A stretch of 62,603 nt of DNA from Prolixibacteraceae bacterium (GTDB lineage Bacteria; Bacteroidota; Bacteroidia; Bacteroidales; Prolixibacteraceae), in assembly GCA_030602265.1 (NCBI GenBank), contig JAUWAB010000018.1, positions 1-62,603 of the forward strand. Reading direction: 5' to 3'. The notes beneath the pieces are model-generated. The model had not been told where the DNA came from. It made no database searches and saw nothing but the letters and a program-made list of their open reading frames with translations. The translations under genes were made by a program, and so were the position numbers. Positions 10,529 through 18,495 of this stretch are shown one piece after another; positions within the stretch are counted from its first letter, which is position 1, and every line of letters starts with the position of its first letter.

Positions 10529-10548
10529 TTTTACTTTTGAACAGAATA

Positions 10549-11520
10549 ATGGATTTACCAAAGTTTAAGAATGATGTTGAGGCGCTTGATGCGCTCCGCG
10601 AGAAATATAAAGAGCTTACCGGTGAAATTACCAGGGTAATTTACGGCCAGGACCAGATTGTCTCCCAGGTGCTGAATACCTTGTTCAGTCGTGGCCATTG
10701 CCTGCTTATCGGGGTGCCCGGATTAGCCAAGACACTGCTGGTAACCACCATATCCAAGGTGCTCGGATTGAAATTCAACCGGATTCAGTTTACCCCCGAC
10801 CTGATGCCTTCGGATATTATCGGAACGGAAATTCTGGATAAAGACAGACAGTTCAAATTCGTACGCGGGCCGATTTTTGCCAATGTGATTCTCGCTGATG
10901 AGATCAACCGTACTCCTCCGAAAACGCAGTCTGCTCTGCTTGAGGCCATGCAGGAACGTGCGGTGACCGCTGCGGGTGAACATTTTGAGCTCGACAGGCC
11001 ATTTTTTGTATTAGCCACACAGAACCCGATTGAACAGGAAGGTACCTATCCGCTCCCTGAAGCTCAGTTAGACCGGTTTATGTTCTCAGTATGGCTTGAT
11101 TATCCGTCATTTAAGGATGAATTGCTTATTGTGAAGAATACCACCTCCAACCTGGAGTTTGATCTCCGTCCCGTCATTACGGGAGCAGAGATTCAATTTT
11201 TTCAGGAATTGATCAGGAAGGTGCCCATCAACGATAACGTGATCCAATATGCCGTTAAACTGGCTGCCAAAACACGCCCAGGGACTGAACATGCCGCGGA
11301 TGTTGCCGGAAAGTACCTGAAATGGGGTGCCGGCCCTCGTGCGTCACAATACCTGGTATTAGGTGCTAAAACCCATGCCGCTCTTCATGGTAAGTATTCT
11401 CCCGATATTGAAGATGTACAGGCTGTTGCGGCTGCCATTCTGCGTCACAGGATTATTAAAAACTATAAAGCAGAGGCTGAGAATATCAGCATTGATGAGA
11501 TCATCAGTAAATTGCTCTAA
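10549..11520 (+). CDS. MoxR-family AAA+ ATPase
   Basis: A 323-residue AAA+ ATPase of the MoxR/RavA class, thought to act as a chaperone in assembly of complexes. Walker A is GVPGLAKT (55-62). Walker B with the following helix is ILADEINRTPPKTQSALLEA, and ATQNPIEQEGTYPLPEAQLD carries sensor 1 and the arginine-finger region. ATG 10549 is preferred over TTG 10537. MoxR genes usually sit beside DUF58/VWA genes, but here the neighbours are SurA (upstream) and an OstA-like gene whose ATG directly follows this stop codon. That unusual company suggests a role in envelope assembly, by inference only. Confidence 0.93.
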   Translation: MDLPKFKNDVEALDALREKYKELTGEITRVIYGQDQIVSQVLNTLFSRGHCLLIGVPGLAKTLLVTTISKVLGLKFNRIQFTPDLMPSDIIGTEILDKDRQFKFVRGPIFANVILADEINRTPPKTQSALLEAMQERAVTAAGEHFELDRPFFVLATQNPIEQEGTYPLPEAQLDRFMFSVWLDYPSFKDELLIVKNTTSNLEFDLRPVITGAEIQFFQELIRKVPINDNVIQYAVKLAAKTRPGTEHAADVAGKYLKWGAGPRASQYLVLGAKTHAALHGKYSPDIEDVQAVAAAILRHRIIKNYKAEAENISIDEIISKLL

Positions 11521-13059
11521 ATGGGGATTTTAAGCGTAAGTTTTGCGCTTCTGCGCCGTCTGCCGGCAATCGTGGTTTTGGTTTTGCTGGCCGGGTCTGT
11601 GGCTTCATTGTCGGCACAGGAGAGGAAACGCATCGATATCGAAGAAGCTGAGAGCCTGGAAACCAACGAGAAAATCGTTGCCAATGCTCAGCGGCTGCTC
11701 GGAAATGTACGCATAAGGCACAACGAAATCCTGATGTGGTGCGATAGTGCATATGCCTATACCGGGACGAACAGGGTCGACGCATTTGGCAATGTCCATA
11801 TCAACCAGGGCGATACGCTTCACCTTTATGCCAATATGGTCAAATACGACGGCGACCGCAGTTTTGCAAGAGCCATCGGGAATGTAAGGCTCGTCAATAA
11901 AACGACAACCTTGTATTCCGATACAGTGGATTACGACTTAGCCGGTAATATTGGCTATTATGATGATTCCGGGAAGATTGTCGACAGTACCAATGTGCTA
12001 ACCAGTCAAATAGCCAGGTACTTCGTCAATGAGGATATCGTATGGTTTTACCAGAATGTCGAAGGCCGGAATGAGGATTATGTCCTCACCAGCGATACCG
12101 TCAGGTACAATACCGTATCCGGAATATTTTACATTCAGGGGCCTACCCATATACGCGATTCCCTGAATACCATCTATGCCGAAGACGGCTGGTATGATTC
12201 CCGATCGGGAGAAGCCCAGTTACTGAAAAATCCCCTGGTTTATAATGAAACCCAGCAAATGAGGGGGAATTTCATTGATTACAACCGGAATTACGGATAT
12301 GGAAAGGCCTCCGGCTTTGTTGAGATCATCGATTATGAAAACAATATCATCGTAAAAGGCATGAATGCCTGGTTCGATGAGGAGAAAGAAATCGCCTATA
12401 TGACTGATTCAGCTGTCTTTATTCTGATTAACAAGGAGGATTCTCTTTTTCTTCATGCCGATACCCTGAAAACGATTCCTGACACCCTTAAGGATGAAAA
12501 GATTATCAAGGCATACTACGGAGTACGCTTTTTCAGGGATGATCTTCAGGGTAAATGTGATTCACTGATCTATTTTACCCGCGATTCCACCGTGCAAATG
12601 CACCGGAATCCCGTGCTTTGGTCTGAAGTTCATCAGCTTGTAGCCGATCTTATTGAAATGCGGACCCGTTCCGATGCCCCTGACGAATTGCACCTCTCCA
12701 ACAATTCCTTTATCATATCGAGGCAGGACAGTGTGATGTTCGACCAGGTTAAGGGAAAGAATATGATTGGCTATATTGTGGAGAATCAGCTGCAACGGAT
12801 AGATGTCGACGGAAATGGACAAACCATATACTATGCACGCGACAAGAGTAATATTATAGGCCTGAACCGGGCCGAAAGCAGCAAGATATCACTTACCTTC
12901 AGCGAAGGAAAGATACACCGGATTTCGTTCCATACCATGCCTGAAGGAAAAATGACCCCGATCCCGCAACTGTCGGATGAGGAACGCCGGTTGCCGGGCT
13001 TCGACTGGAAAGACGCCTTGAGGCCCCGGAACAAGGATGACATCTTCAGAAAGGACTGA
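11521..13059 (+). CDS. OstA-like protein (LptA/LptD N-terminal fold), LPS transport
   Basis: A 512-residue exported protein with an N-terminal signal segment ending LSAQE, then repeated short beta-strand motifs (RLLGNVRIRHNEILMWCDSA, AFGNVHINQGDTLHLYANMV, AIGNVRLVNKTTTLYSD). These are typical of the OstA/LptA beta-jellyroll that shuttles LPS across the periplasm. The Bacteroidota OstA_2-type proteins are longer than LptA (about 185 residues), as here. The ATG abuts the MoxR stop with no gap. Co-location with SurA-type chaperones, which in E. coli help fold LptD, supports a lipopolysaccharide-assembly role. The large barrel of LptD is not present in this protein. Confidence 0.78.
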   Translation: MGILSVSFALLRRLPAIVVLVLLAGSVASLSAQERKRIDIEEAESLETNEKIVANAQRLLGNVRIRHNEILMWCDSAYAYTGTNRVDAFGNVHINQGDTLHLYANMVKYDGDRSFARAIGNVRLVNKTTTLYSDTVDYDLAGNIGYYDDSGKIVDSTNVLTSQIARYFVNEDIVWFYQNVEGRNEDYVLTSDTVRYNTVSGIFYIQGPTHIRDSLNTIYAEDGWYDSRSGEAQLLKNPLVYNETQQMRGNFIDYNRNYGYGKASGFVEIIDYENNIIVKGMNAWFDEEKEIAYMTDSAVFILINKEDSLFLHADTLKTIPDTLKDEKIIKAYYGVRFFRDDLQGKCDSLIYFTRDSTVQMHRNPVLWSEVHQLVADLIEMRTRSDAPDELHLSNNSFIISRQDSVMFDQVKGKNMIGYIVENQLQRIDVDGNGQTIYYARDKSNIIGLNRAESSKISLTFSEGKIHRISFHTMPEGKMTPIPQLSDEERRLPGFDWKDALRPRNKDDIFRKD

Positions 13060-13071
13060 AAACGAACACTC

Positions 13072-13446
13072 TTATTTATTCACCAGCTTCCGGCCGAAGG
13101 GAGTCAGGGCAAGCGACATCAGCTTGAAATGCTGTTTTGCCCATGGTATCCCGATAATGGTAATTCCCAGCAATATCCCGAACAACAGATGGGTCAGGAC
13201 TATCCAGAAACCCGCAACGATGATCCAGATGATGTTCATTACCGTAGAAAGGCACCCCGGGGCCCAGTCCCTGAGTTGAATGGTTTTGTTGAAAGGCCAT
13301 AGGGCCAGTTCTGCCAGCTTGAAAATCTGCAACCCGAAAGGGATGCCTATGATGGTGAGACACAGTGCAATTCCCCCGATTACATATTCAATAAAAATCA
13401 GGAAACCACCAAAAACCAGCCAGATCAAATTTCCCAGAAAACTCAT
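13072..13446 (-). CDS. YccF-domain inner-membrane protein
   Basis: A 124-residue membrane protein made of two tandem YccF domains. Each has two hydrophobic segments and a shared core: ITIIGIPW in the C-terminal half and LTIIGIPFG in the N-terminal half. I start at MSFLGNLIW (13446); an upstream ATG at 13464 would add six residues. A -7-like TAATTTTG lies at 13462-13469 on the minus strand, again favouring the shorter start. It converges with the OstA-like gene, 12 bp apart. Function unknown; the family is often called an inner-membrane protein of unknown role. Confidence 0.85.
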   Translation of the reverse strand: MSFLGNLIWLVFGGFLIFIEYVIGGIALCLTIIGIPFGLQIFKLAELALWPFNKTIQLRDWAPGCLSTVMNIIWIIVAGFWIVLTHLLFGILLGITIIGIPWAKQHFKLMSLALTPFGRKLVNK

Positions 13447-13594
13447 AATATATTTTATTTTCAAAATTAATACAAATCCAATATTTGTTTAATATTAATC
13501 AGTTTAAAAATAAACAAATTCTTATTTTCGTTGTTAAATGTACAAAATTGAATTGGACGATTTTCGAATGTAATTGGTTTAAAAATTTAGTTTC

Positions 13595-14476
13595 ATGAAG
13601 GAACGGATTTATTCTATAAAAGATCTTGAGGTATTGTCCGGAATAAAGGCACATACCATCCGCATATGGGAAAAGAGATATAATCTTCTTGAGCCCGATC
13701 GTACTGATACCAATATCAGAATGTATACAGACAACGATCTGAGAAAACTGCTGAATGTGGCTTTTCTGGTGAATCACGGATATAAAATTTCCAGGGTATG
13801 CAGCTGGGATGAAAAAAAGATAACAGAGGCGATTATCGGCCATCAGCAGAAAAATCCTGATGTGCAAACCTATCTGGAAAGGCTTGTCGTGCATATGATC
13901 AACTTCGACGGTGGAGCTTTCCACAGGCTTACTGACGACATCATTTCCGAATATGGATTTGATGAAGCTACCCGCAGGGTCTTCTTTCCGTTTTTTGAAA
14001 AAATCGGTATCTTCTGGCAGGTTGGATCAATTTTTCCGGCCCAGGAACACTTTATTTCCAACCTTTTCCGTGAGAAAATAATTGTTGAGATTGACAAGCT
14101 CGGAAATGGTTTGCCAGACACCAATATCATGCTGTTTTTTCTGCATGAAGATGAAATGCATGAATTGAGTCTTCTGTATTATAGTTATCTGGCCAAACGG
14201 AATGGCATACAGGTTTATTACCTTGGCCAGAACGTACCGATGAGCGACTTGAAGAGAATGGCCGATATGGACAAAATCGGATCGGTATTTACAGCGTTTA
14301 TCAACTCGATCGAAAAGGAAGAACTTGAGAATTATCTTCAGGAGCTGGGTGCAATCTTCCGGAATAAAAAAGTATTTATTTCGGGATTGCAGTTAAAGCT
14401 TCATAATCCCGCTATTCCGGCGGGCTTTTCAGTAATCGTGGACTATCAGGATTTTGAAAGGATGTTACTGGGATAA
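13595..14476 (+). CDS. MerR-family regulator with CarH-like cobalamin-binding domain
   Basis: A 293-residue transcription factor. The N-terminus is a MerR winged helix (YSIKDLEVLSGIKAHTIRIW and RMYTDNDLR, residues 6-70). The second half matches the helical plus Rossmann cobalamin-binding module of CarH/LitR regulators: W141 and E151-H152 form the W-x9-EH motif that contacts the adenosyl group in CarH, and E187-x-H189 supplies the lower-axial histidine. The usual glycine of ExHxxG is serine here (S192). CarH proteins are adenosylcobalamin light sensors that repress carotenoid genes. No carotenoid gene is near; the next gene, 47 bp downstream, is a flavin reductase-rubredoxin. Cofactor binding is inferred, not shown. 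Confidence 0.85.
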   Translation: MKERIYSIKDLEVLSGIKAHTIRIWEKRYNLLEPDRTDTNIRMYTDNDLRKLLNVAFLVNHGYKISRVCSWDEKKITEAIIGHQQKNPDVQTYLERLVVHMINFDGGAFHRLTDDIISEYGFDEATRRVFFPFFEKIGIFWQVGSIFPAQEHFISNLFREKIIVEIDKLGNGLPDTNIMLFFLHEDEMHELSLLYYSYLAKRNGIQVYYLGQNVPMSDLKRMADMDKIGSVFTAFINSIEKEELENYLQELGAIFRNKKVFISGLQLKLHNPAIPAGFSVIVDYQDFERMLLG

Positions 14477-14508
14477 TTGTATAAATTGCCCTGTTTTATT
14501 TATCTTCG
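14477..14508 (+). promoter_or_regulatory. Putative promoter of the flavin reductase-rubredoxin gene
   Basis: TTG at 14477-14479 and TATCTTCG at 14501-14508 are separated by 21 bp; the -7 matches TAnnTTTG at all but one fixed position. It lies in the short gap after the MerR gene, so the downstream gene may be transcribed on its own as well as by read-through. Confidence 0.35.
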
Positions 14509-14523
14509 GAAAAAAAATCCGGT

Positions 14524-15273
14524 ATGAACTACAAGGCATTTCATAAGTTGTCCTACGGGCTTTATATCATTGCTTCAGAATTTGAAGGCACCAGGTCTGG
14601 ATATATTGGAAACACTGCATTCCAGGTTACTTCATCACCACCTCAGATTGCCATTAGTTGTCATAAAAACAATGATACTCACGGAATTATTCTGAAGAGC
14701 GGTGTATTTTCCCTTTCTGTCTTAAAAAAGGAGGCAAGTACCTCATTGATTGGTGAATTTGGTTTTATGGCGAGCAGTGAGATGGATAAGTTCGCCAAGG
14801 TGAAGACCGAAGTACATTCTACCGGGGCTCCGGTCGTACTCGATTCTTCATTGGCCTGGTTTGACTGCCGGGTTGTACAGACGCTCGACGTGGGATCGCA
14901 TACCCTCTTTGTGGGAGAGGTGGCCGAAAGTCAGTTATTGTCTGATGATGAGCCGCTTACATACGAATATTACCGCGAGAAATACAAGATGCTGGCTCCC
15001 CGTAATGCCCCGACCTATATCGAAAAGGATAAACTGACTGAGGAGCCTTCCGCAAAACCGTCTGCACCTCAGCCCGACCAGACTGGTATGGCTTCGGCAG
15101 ACCCTGATGATGAGGAGGAATACATCTGTGCCATCTGTGGTTACGTATACCGGCCTGATGATGGTGACCTGGCCGCGGGAATTCCTCCGGGAACCCCTTT
15201 CAGCGAATTGCCGGAGGATTACAGGTGCCCGATCTGTAATGCAGGAAAAGATTACTTCAAACCCATGGGCTGA
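14524..15273 (+). CDS. Flavin reductase domain fused to rubredoxin (Hrb-like)
   Basis: A 249-residue electron-transfer protein. Residues 1-160 form a split-barrel flavin reductase domain (FMN binding; GTRSGYIGNTAFQVTS near the start). A proline-rich linker of about 35 residues follows. Then comes a complete rubredoxin (about 200-247) with both iron-binding pairs, CAICGYVY and CPICNAGK. The same domain order occurs in high-molecular-weight rubredoxin (Hrb) of Moorella, which passes NAD(P)H electrons to the flavodiiron protein FprA for O2 or NO reduction. No flavodiiron gene lies in the window. No signal peptide, so cytoplasmic. The CarH-like regulator directly upstream may control it. Confidence 0.88.
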   Translation: MNYKAFHKLSYGLYIIASEFEGTRSGYIGNTAFQVTSSPPQIAISCHKNNDTHGIILKSGVFSLSVLKKEASTSLIGEFGFMASSEMDKFAKVKTEVHSTGAPVVLDSSLAWFDCRVVQTLDVGSHTLFVGEVAESQLLSDDEPLTYEYYREKYKMLAPRNAPTYIEKDKLTEEPSAKPSAPQPDQTGMASADPDDEEEYICAICGYVYRPDDGDLAAGIPPGTPFSELPEDYRCPICNAGKDYFKPMG

Positions 15274-15358
15274 TCTGATTAGGAGGTCGTCTTAAATGTG
15301 ACTGTATCTTCCTGAGGGTTAACTTTTTGAATGGATTTTCTGACAGGTATATGAATAA

Positions 15359-15400
15359 AAAAAAGAGGTTATCACTGATTTTTGAGATAGCCTCTTTTTT
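15359..15400. terminator. Bidirectional intrinsic terminator
   Basis: A hairpin with AAAAGAGG on the left arm and CCTCTTTT on the right, flanked by an A-run and a T-run. It lies between the convergent flavin reductase-rubredoxin and CDGSH genes and can serve both strands. Confidence 0.8.
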
Positions 15401-15418
15401 CTTTTCAATCCTCAAAAG

Positions 15419-15655
15419 TCAGAGCGTTCGGTGCGTACCGTCGCAGAAGGGTTTGTTGGATGAATTTTTACACAGGCAAAGCCATACATCCTTTTTTTCT
15501 TCCATTTTGAACTGTACAGGGGTTATTCCGGTTCCGCGGTGAGATCCGTCGCAAAATGGCTGATTGCTGCTGCGGCCACATGCACACCAGTAATAACTTC
15601 CCGGCTCCAGGGTCATCATGACCGGCTTCTTGTCGAAAATTATTGGTTTTTCCAT
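15419..15655 (-). CDS. Double-CDGSH iron-sulfur protein
   Basis: A 78-residue protein with two CDGSH motifs: CACGRSSNQPFCDGSH and CLCKNSSNKPFCDGTH. Each has the 3Cys-1His ligand set for a [2Fe-2S] cluster as in mitoNEET. Tandem CDGSH proteins of this size bind two clusters within one chain. No signal peptide or membrane anchor. Role is probably redox or iron-sulfur handling in the cytoplasm; partners are unknown. It converges on the flavin reductase-rubredoxin gene across a shared terminator. Confidence 0.92.
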   Translation of the reverse strand: MEKPIIFDKKPVMMTLEPGSYYWCACGRSSNQPFCDGSHRGTGITPVQFKMEEKKDVWLCLCKNSSNKPFCDGTHRTL

Positions 15656-15759
15656 AGCAAATATATGGTTAGTGAAATCGATTGTTAGTATAACGTAATT
15701 TCAATCATAAAGGTTAAATTCGTGGATGGTTTTTTTATGAATTTCGTAAACTCTTCATT

Positions 15760-16872
15760 ATGGTAAGAATTTGGCTGGCACTTGCTTTTCTGATTGGTAC
15801 TGCATCTGTATGGTCACAGAGGCCTTCCGGAATCCCTTTTTATGTAGGTACGTTTACCTCCGAAGGGGCAGAAGGGATCTATCTCTGCCGGTTTGTGCAG
15901 GAATCTGGTGAAATTACCCTTGACCGTGTTTTTAAGGGAGTCGACAACCCCAATTTTCTAAGCCGTTCTCCTGACGGACATTATATGTATGTAGTTAATC
16001 GTTCCCCGGGTGCCGTGGATCCTGCCGGAGGCTCTGTCTCAGCGTACCGGATCGGGTCCAGGGGTACCCTGGAATTTATCAATAAGCAATCATCATTGGG
16101 CAATGATCCTTGTCATGTAACGGTCTCCCCCGATGGCAAATGGGTGGCAATCGCCAATTATGGAGGAGGTTCCGTGGCTATTTTTCCGGTTGGCCAGGAT
16201 GGCGGACTGTTACCGTCGACCAGCCTGATAAAGCACCGGGGATCAGGACCTCACCCTACACGCCAGAAGGCTCCATATGCCCACTCCGTCTGGTTCTCGA
16301 AAGATGGCAGTCTGCTGTACGCCGCTGATCTGGGTACCGACCAGCTTTTTATTTACCGTCTCGATCCTGCCACAGGAATGCTCTCTCCGGCACAACAGCC
16401 GTTTGTAAAACTGCCTCCGGGGTCAGGTCCTCGTCACTTCCGCTTTTCAGCAGACGAACTTTTCTGCTATGTGGCCAATGAATTGAATTCAACCGTATCG
16501 GTACTTAAAAAGGACAACGGGAACTGGACAGTTGTGCAGACGGTTTCTGCTTTGCCTGCCGGTTACCGGGGAACCAGTTTCTGTGCGGATATACATCTTT
16601 CGCCGGATGGCAGGTTTGTTTATGTTTCGAACCGCGGCCACCAGAGCATTGGCGTATTCAGGAGAAACCAGGACGGCACCCTTACGGTTGAAACCCATGT
16701 GAATGTCCAGGGTGACTGGCCACGGAATTTTGTCATCGAACCTACAGGAACCTATATGCTGGTGGCCAATCAACGCAGTCACAATATTGCGGTTTTTCAG
16801 CTTCGTGATGGCATCCCCGTATATTCAGGGAATGAAATACGCATTCCGGCACCGGTATGCCTTCAATTCTGA
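15760..16872 (+). CDS. Exported lactonase-family beta-propeller (6-phosphogluconolactonase, YbhE type)
   Basis: A 370-residue seven-bladed propeller of the lactonase family (FYVGTFTSEGAEGIYLCRF at the start, recurring SPDG motifs as in RSPDGHYMYVVNR and LSPDGRFVYVSNRG). E. coli YbhE hydrolyses 6-phosphogluconolactone in the cytosol, but this protein begins with a signal peptide (MVRIWLALAFLIGTASVWSQ). It should therefore be periplasmic and may act on another sugar lactone. A DevB-type Pgl is encoded separately at 37287, so pathway redundancy also argues against the cytosolic role. Confidence 0.85.
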   Translation: MVRIWLALAFLIGTASVWSQRPSGIPFYVGTFTSEGAEGIYLCRFVQESGEITLDRVFKGVDNPNFLSRSPDGHYMYVVNRSPGAVDPAGGSVSAYRIGSRGTLEFINKQSSLGNDPCHVTVSPDGKWVAIANYGGGSVAIFPVGQDGGLLPSTSLIKHRGSGPHPTRQKAPYAHSVWFSKDGSLLYAADLGTDQLFIYRLDPATGMLSPAQQPFVKLPPGSGPRHFRFSADELFCYVANELNSTVSVLKKDNGNWTVVQTVSALPAGYRGTSFCADIHLSPDGRFVYVSNRGHQSIGVFRRNQDGTLTVETHVNVQGDWPRNFVIEPTGTYMLVANQRSHNIAVFQLRDGIPVYSGNEIRIPAPVCLQF

Positions 16873-16887
16873 AAACATTGGAAAACA

Positions 16888-16939
16888 AGGGCTGCAGCCC
16901 TGGAAGGCTATAACCGGGGTGTACAGTCCAGGCCAGGGT
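16888..16939. repeat. Palindromic cluster between convergent genes
   Basis: AGGGCTGCAGCCCT (16888-16901) is a perfect 14-bp palindrome. CCCTGG (16898-16903) can also pair with CCAGGG (16934-16939). The segment lies between the lactonase and NfeD genes. There is no T-run, so it looks more like a REP-type palindrome than a terminator. Confidence 0.5.
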
Positions 16940-16948
16940 TCAGGTTAA

Positions 16949-18358
16949 TCATGCCTGAAGGTCGCCCGGACTAGCTTCGACATACAACTGGGTAGCTTCC
17001 ACCTTGATGACAACAATGCACCTGCCCCTGTCGATAAATTCACCTGAAGTTACCGCATCATATACTTCTCCCTCGATTTCCACCTTGCCGCCGGGCCTGA
17101 GAACAGTTTTGGAAGTTCCTTTCCTCCCTTTTAGCTGAAGCAAAGAGTTGTCTATGCTTACAAAACCCTCATCAACGTTCTGAACGGTTTGAAGAGCCAG
17201 GTTTTTGAAAGGTCCGCGATGAGCACCGAATACCCTGCTGCCTGCCCAAAGAGAAAGCAAGAAACCACCGGAAACACCTGCCACAACGGTCAGTACGGCA
17301 GTTCCGATCCTGCTCAGGTCAACATGTCCGAAATCAAAAACTATATTGTCGATCAGGCTGAGGGTAAGTCCTGTGAAAGCTAAAATTATCCCGATCACCC
17401 CGGAAAATCCGAATCCGGGGACTACAAATATTTCAACGAGAATCAGTATTATCCCCGCCAGGAAGACCAGGATTTCCCAGTGTTCGGCAAGGCCTTCGAG
17501 ATACAGTGGCGCAAAATAGGCAACCGCGGCAAGAATGGCTACTCCGATGGGGAATCCGATCCCCGGCGTCTGCATTTCAAAATAAATGCCGCCAATAATC
17601 GCCATAATCAGTATTCCCGAAACCACCGGATGGATCAGGAAACCAATGATCTTCTCTATCCAGGTAGGCATATATTCAACGATGGTGGCATTCTCCATGC
17701 CCACTTTTTTAAGTACCTCTTCGACACTTTCGGCGGTACCTTCACTGAAGCCATACCGAATGGCCTCCGAAGGGGTGAATGTCAGTACCTTTCCGGTGTC
17801 GATAATTCCCTGAATATAAACAGACGGATCAACCATGGCTTCGGCTATCAGCGGATCACGACGCCATTTATAGATGGTGTCACCATTTTCAATAACAGAT
17901 ATCTTCCCGTGCGATTCGGCAGTGGCCCGCATGATGGAACGGAAGTACGACTGGTATTTGTCGGGCATGGCCGAACCGGTCTGATTTACCACCGTGGCAG
18001 CGCCAATACTGCCTCCCGGACGCATATAAATACTGTCGGCGGCAATGGAAATCAATGCACCTGCCGAGGCGGCATTGTTATCTACAAATACCACCACCGG
18101 AATTTTGCTCTGCATGATTTTTGTCCTGATAGAGTCGGCGTCGACAACCGTTCCGCCATAAGTGTTCATGTGGATCAGGAACAGGTCGGCCCCTAAAGAA
18201 TCGGCTGCTTCAAATGCCCTTTGGGTTTGCCGCCATATGCCCGGGGCTATTTCTTCCTTGATGTTCAGTTTGTAAACCAGCGGCTGGTTGTCGGCCCCTG
18301 CTGACACGGCCATGAGCAGAATAACCGGCATGATCAGGGATATCAGTACTTTTTTCAT
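16949..18358 (-). CDS. NfeD-family membrane serine protease (ClpP-class)
   Basis: A 469-residue envelope protein. A signal peptide (MKKVLISLIMPVILLMAVSA) leads into a ClpP-like Ser-Lys protease domain (about 30-220), with NNAASAGALISIAADSIY carrying the likely nucleophile serine. Four or five transmembrane helices follow (about 240-380), then a C-terminal NfeD OB-fold (about 400-465, EGEVYDAVTSGEFIDRG). This is the long NfeD1b form, related to archaeal proteases that cut stomatin; no stomatin/SPFH partner is adjacent here. ATG 18358 is preferred to ATG 18367 by three residues; either gives the same signal. Confidence 0.87.
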   Translation of the reverse strand: MKKVLISLIMPVILLMAVSAGADNQPLVYKLNIKEEIAPGIWRQTQRAFEAADSLGADLFLIHMNTYGGTVVDADSIRTKIMQSKIPVVVFVDNNAASAGALISIAADSIYMRPGGSIGAATVVNQTGSAMPDKYQSYFRSIMRATAESHGKISVIENGDTIYKWRRDPLIAEAMVDPSVYIQGIIDTGKVLTFTPSEAIRYGFSEGTAESVEEVLKKVGMENATIVEYMPTWIEKIIGFLIHPVVSGILIMAIIGGIYFEMQTPGIGFPIGVAILAAVAYFAPLYLEGLAEHWEILVFLAGIILILVEIFVVPGFGFSGVIGIILAFTGLTLSLIDNIVFDFGHVDLSRIGTAVLTVVAGVSGGFLLSLWAGSRVFGAHRGPFKNLALQTVQNVDEGFVSIDNSLLQLKGRKGTSKTVLRPGGKVEIEGEVYDAVTSGEFIDRGRCIVVIKVEATQLYVEASPGDLQA

Positions 18359-18466
18359 CGAAATCATTTCTTAATATTTATCTGCGAATTTAAGAATAAT
18401 AATCTTCCTGAAGGCTTAAAAAAAGCGGATCAGTAACTTTAAAACCTGCATGTCCGGCTAATTTTA

Positions 18467-18474
18467 TACCTTTG
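18467..18474 (+). promoter_or_regulatory. Putative -7 element for purB
   Basis: TACCTTTG matches TAnnTTTG exactly, 21 bp upstream of ATG 18496. CCTG at 18445-18448 is a weak -33 at 18 bp spacing. Transcription would start just downstream of the alternative TTG/CTG starts, supporting ATG 18496. Confidence 0.42.
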
Positions 18475-18495
18475 CTGCTCGTTAAAATAGCAGAC

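Noticed and set aside
15359-15400. Riboswitch near the CDGSH gene
   Set aside because: The structure is a single simple hairpin with A/T flanks, as expected for a bidirectional terminator.
17480-18196. 238-codon plus-strand open frame within the NfeD gene
   Set aside because: Antisense to the protease and membrane segments of NfeD; no recognisable family.
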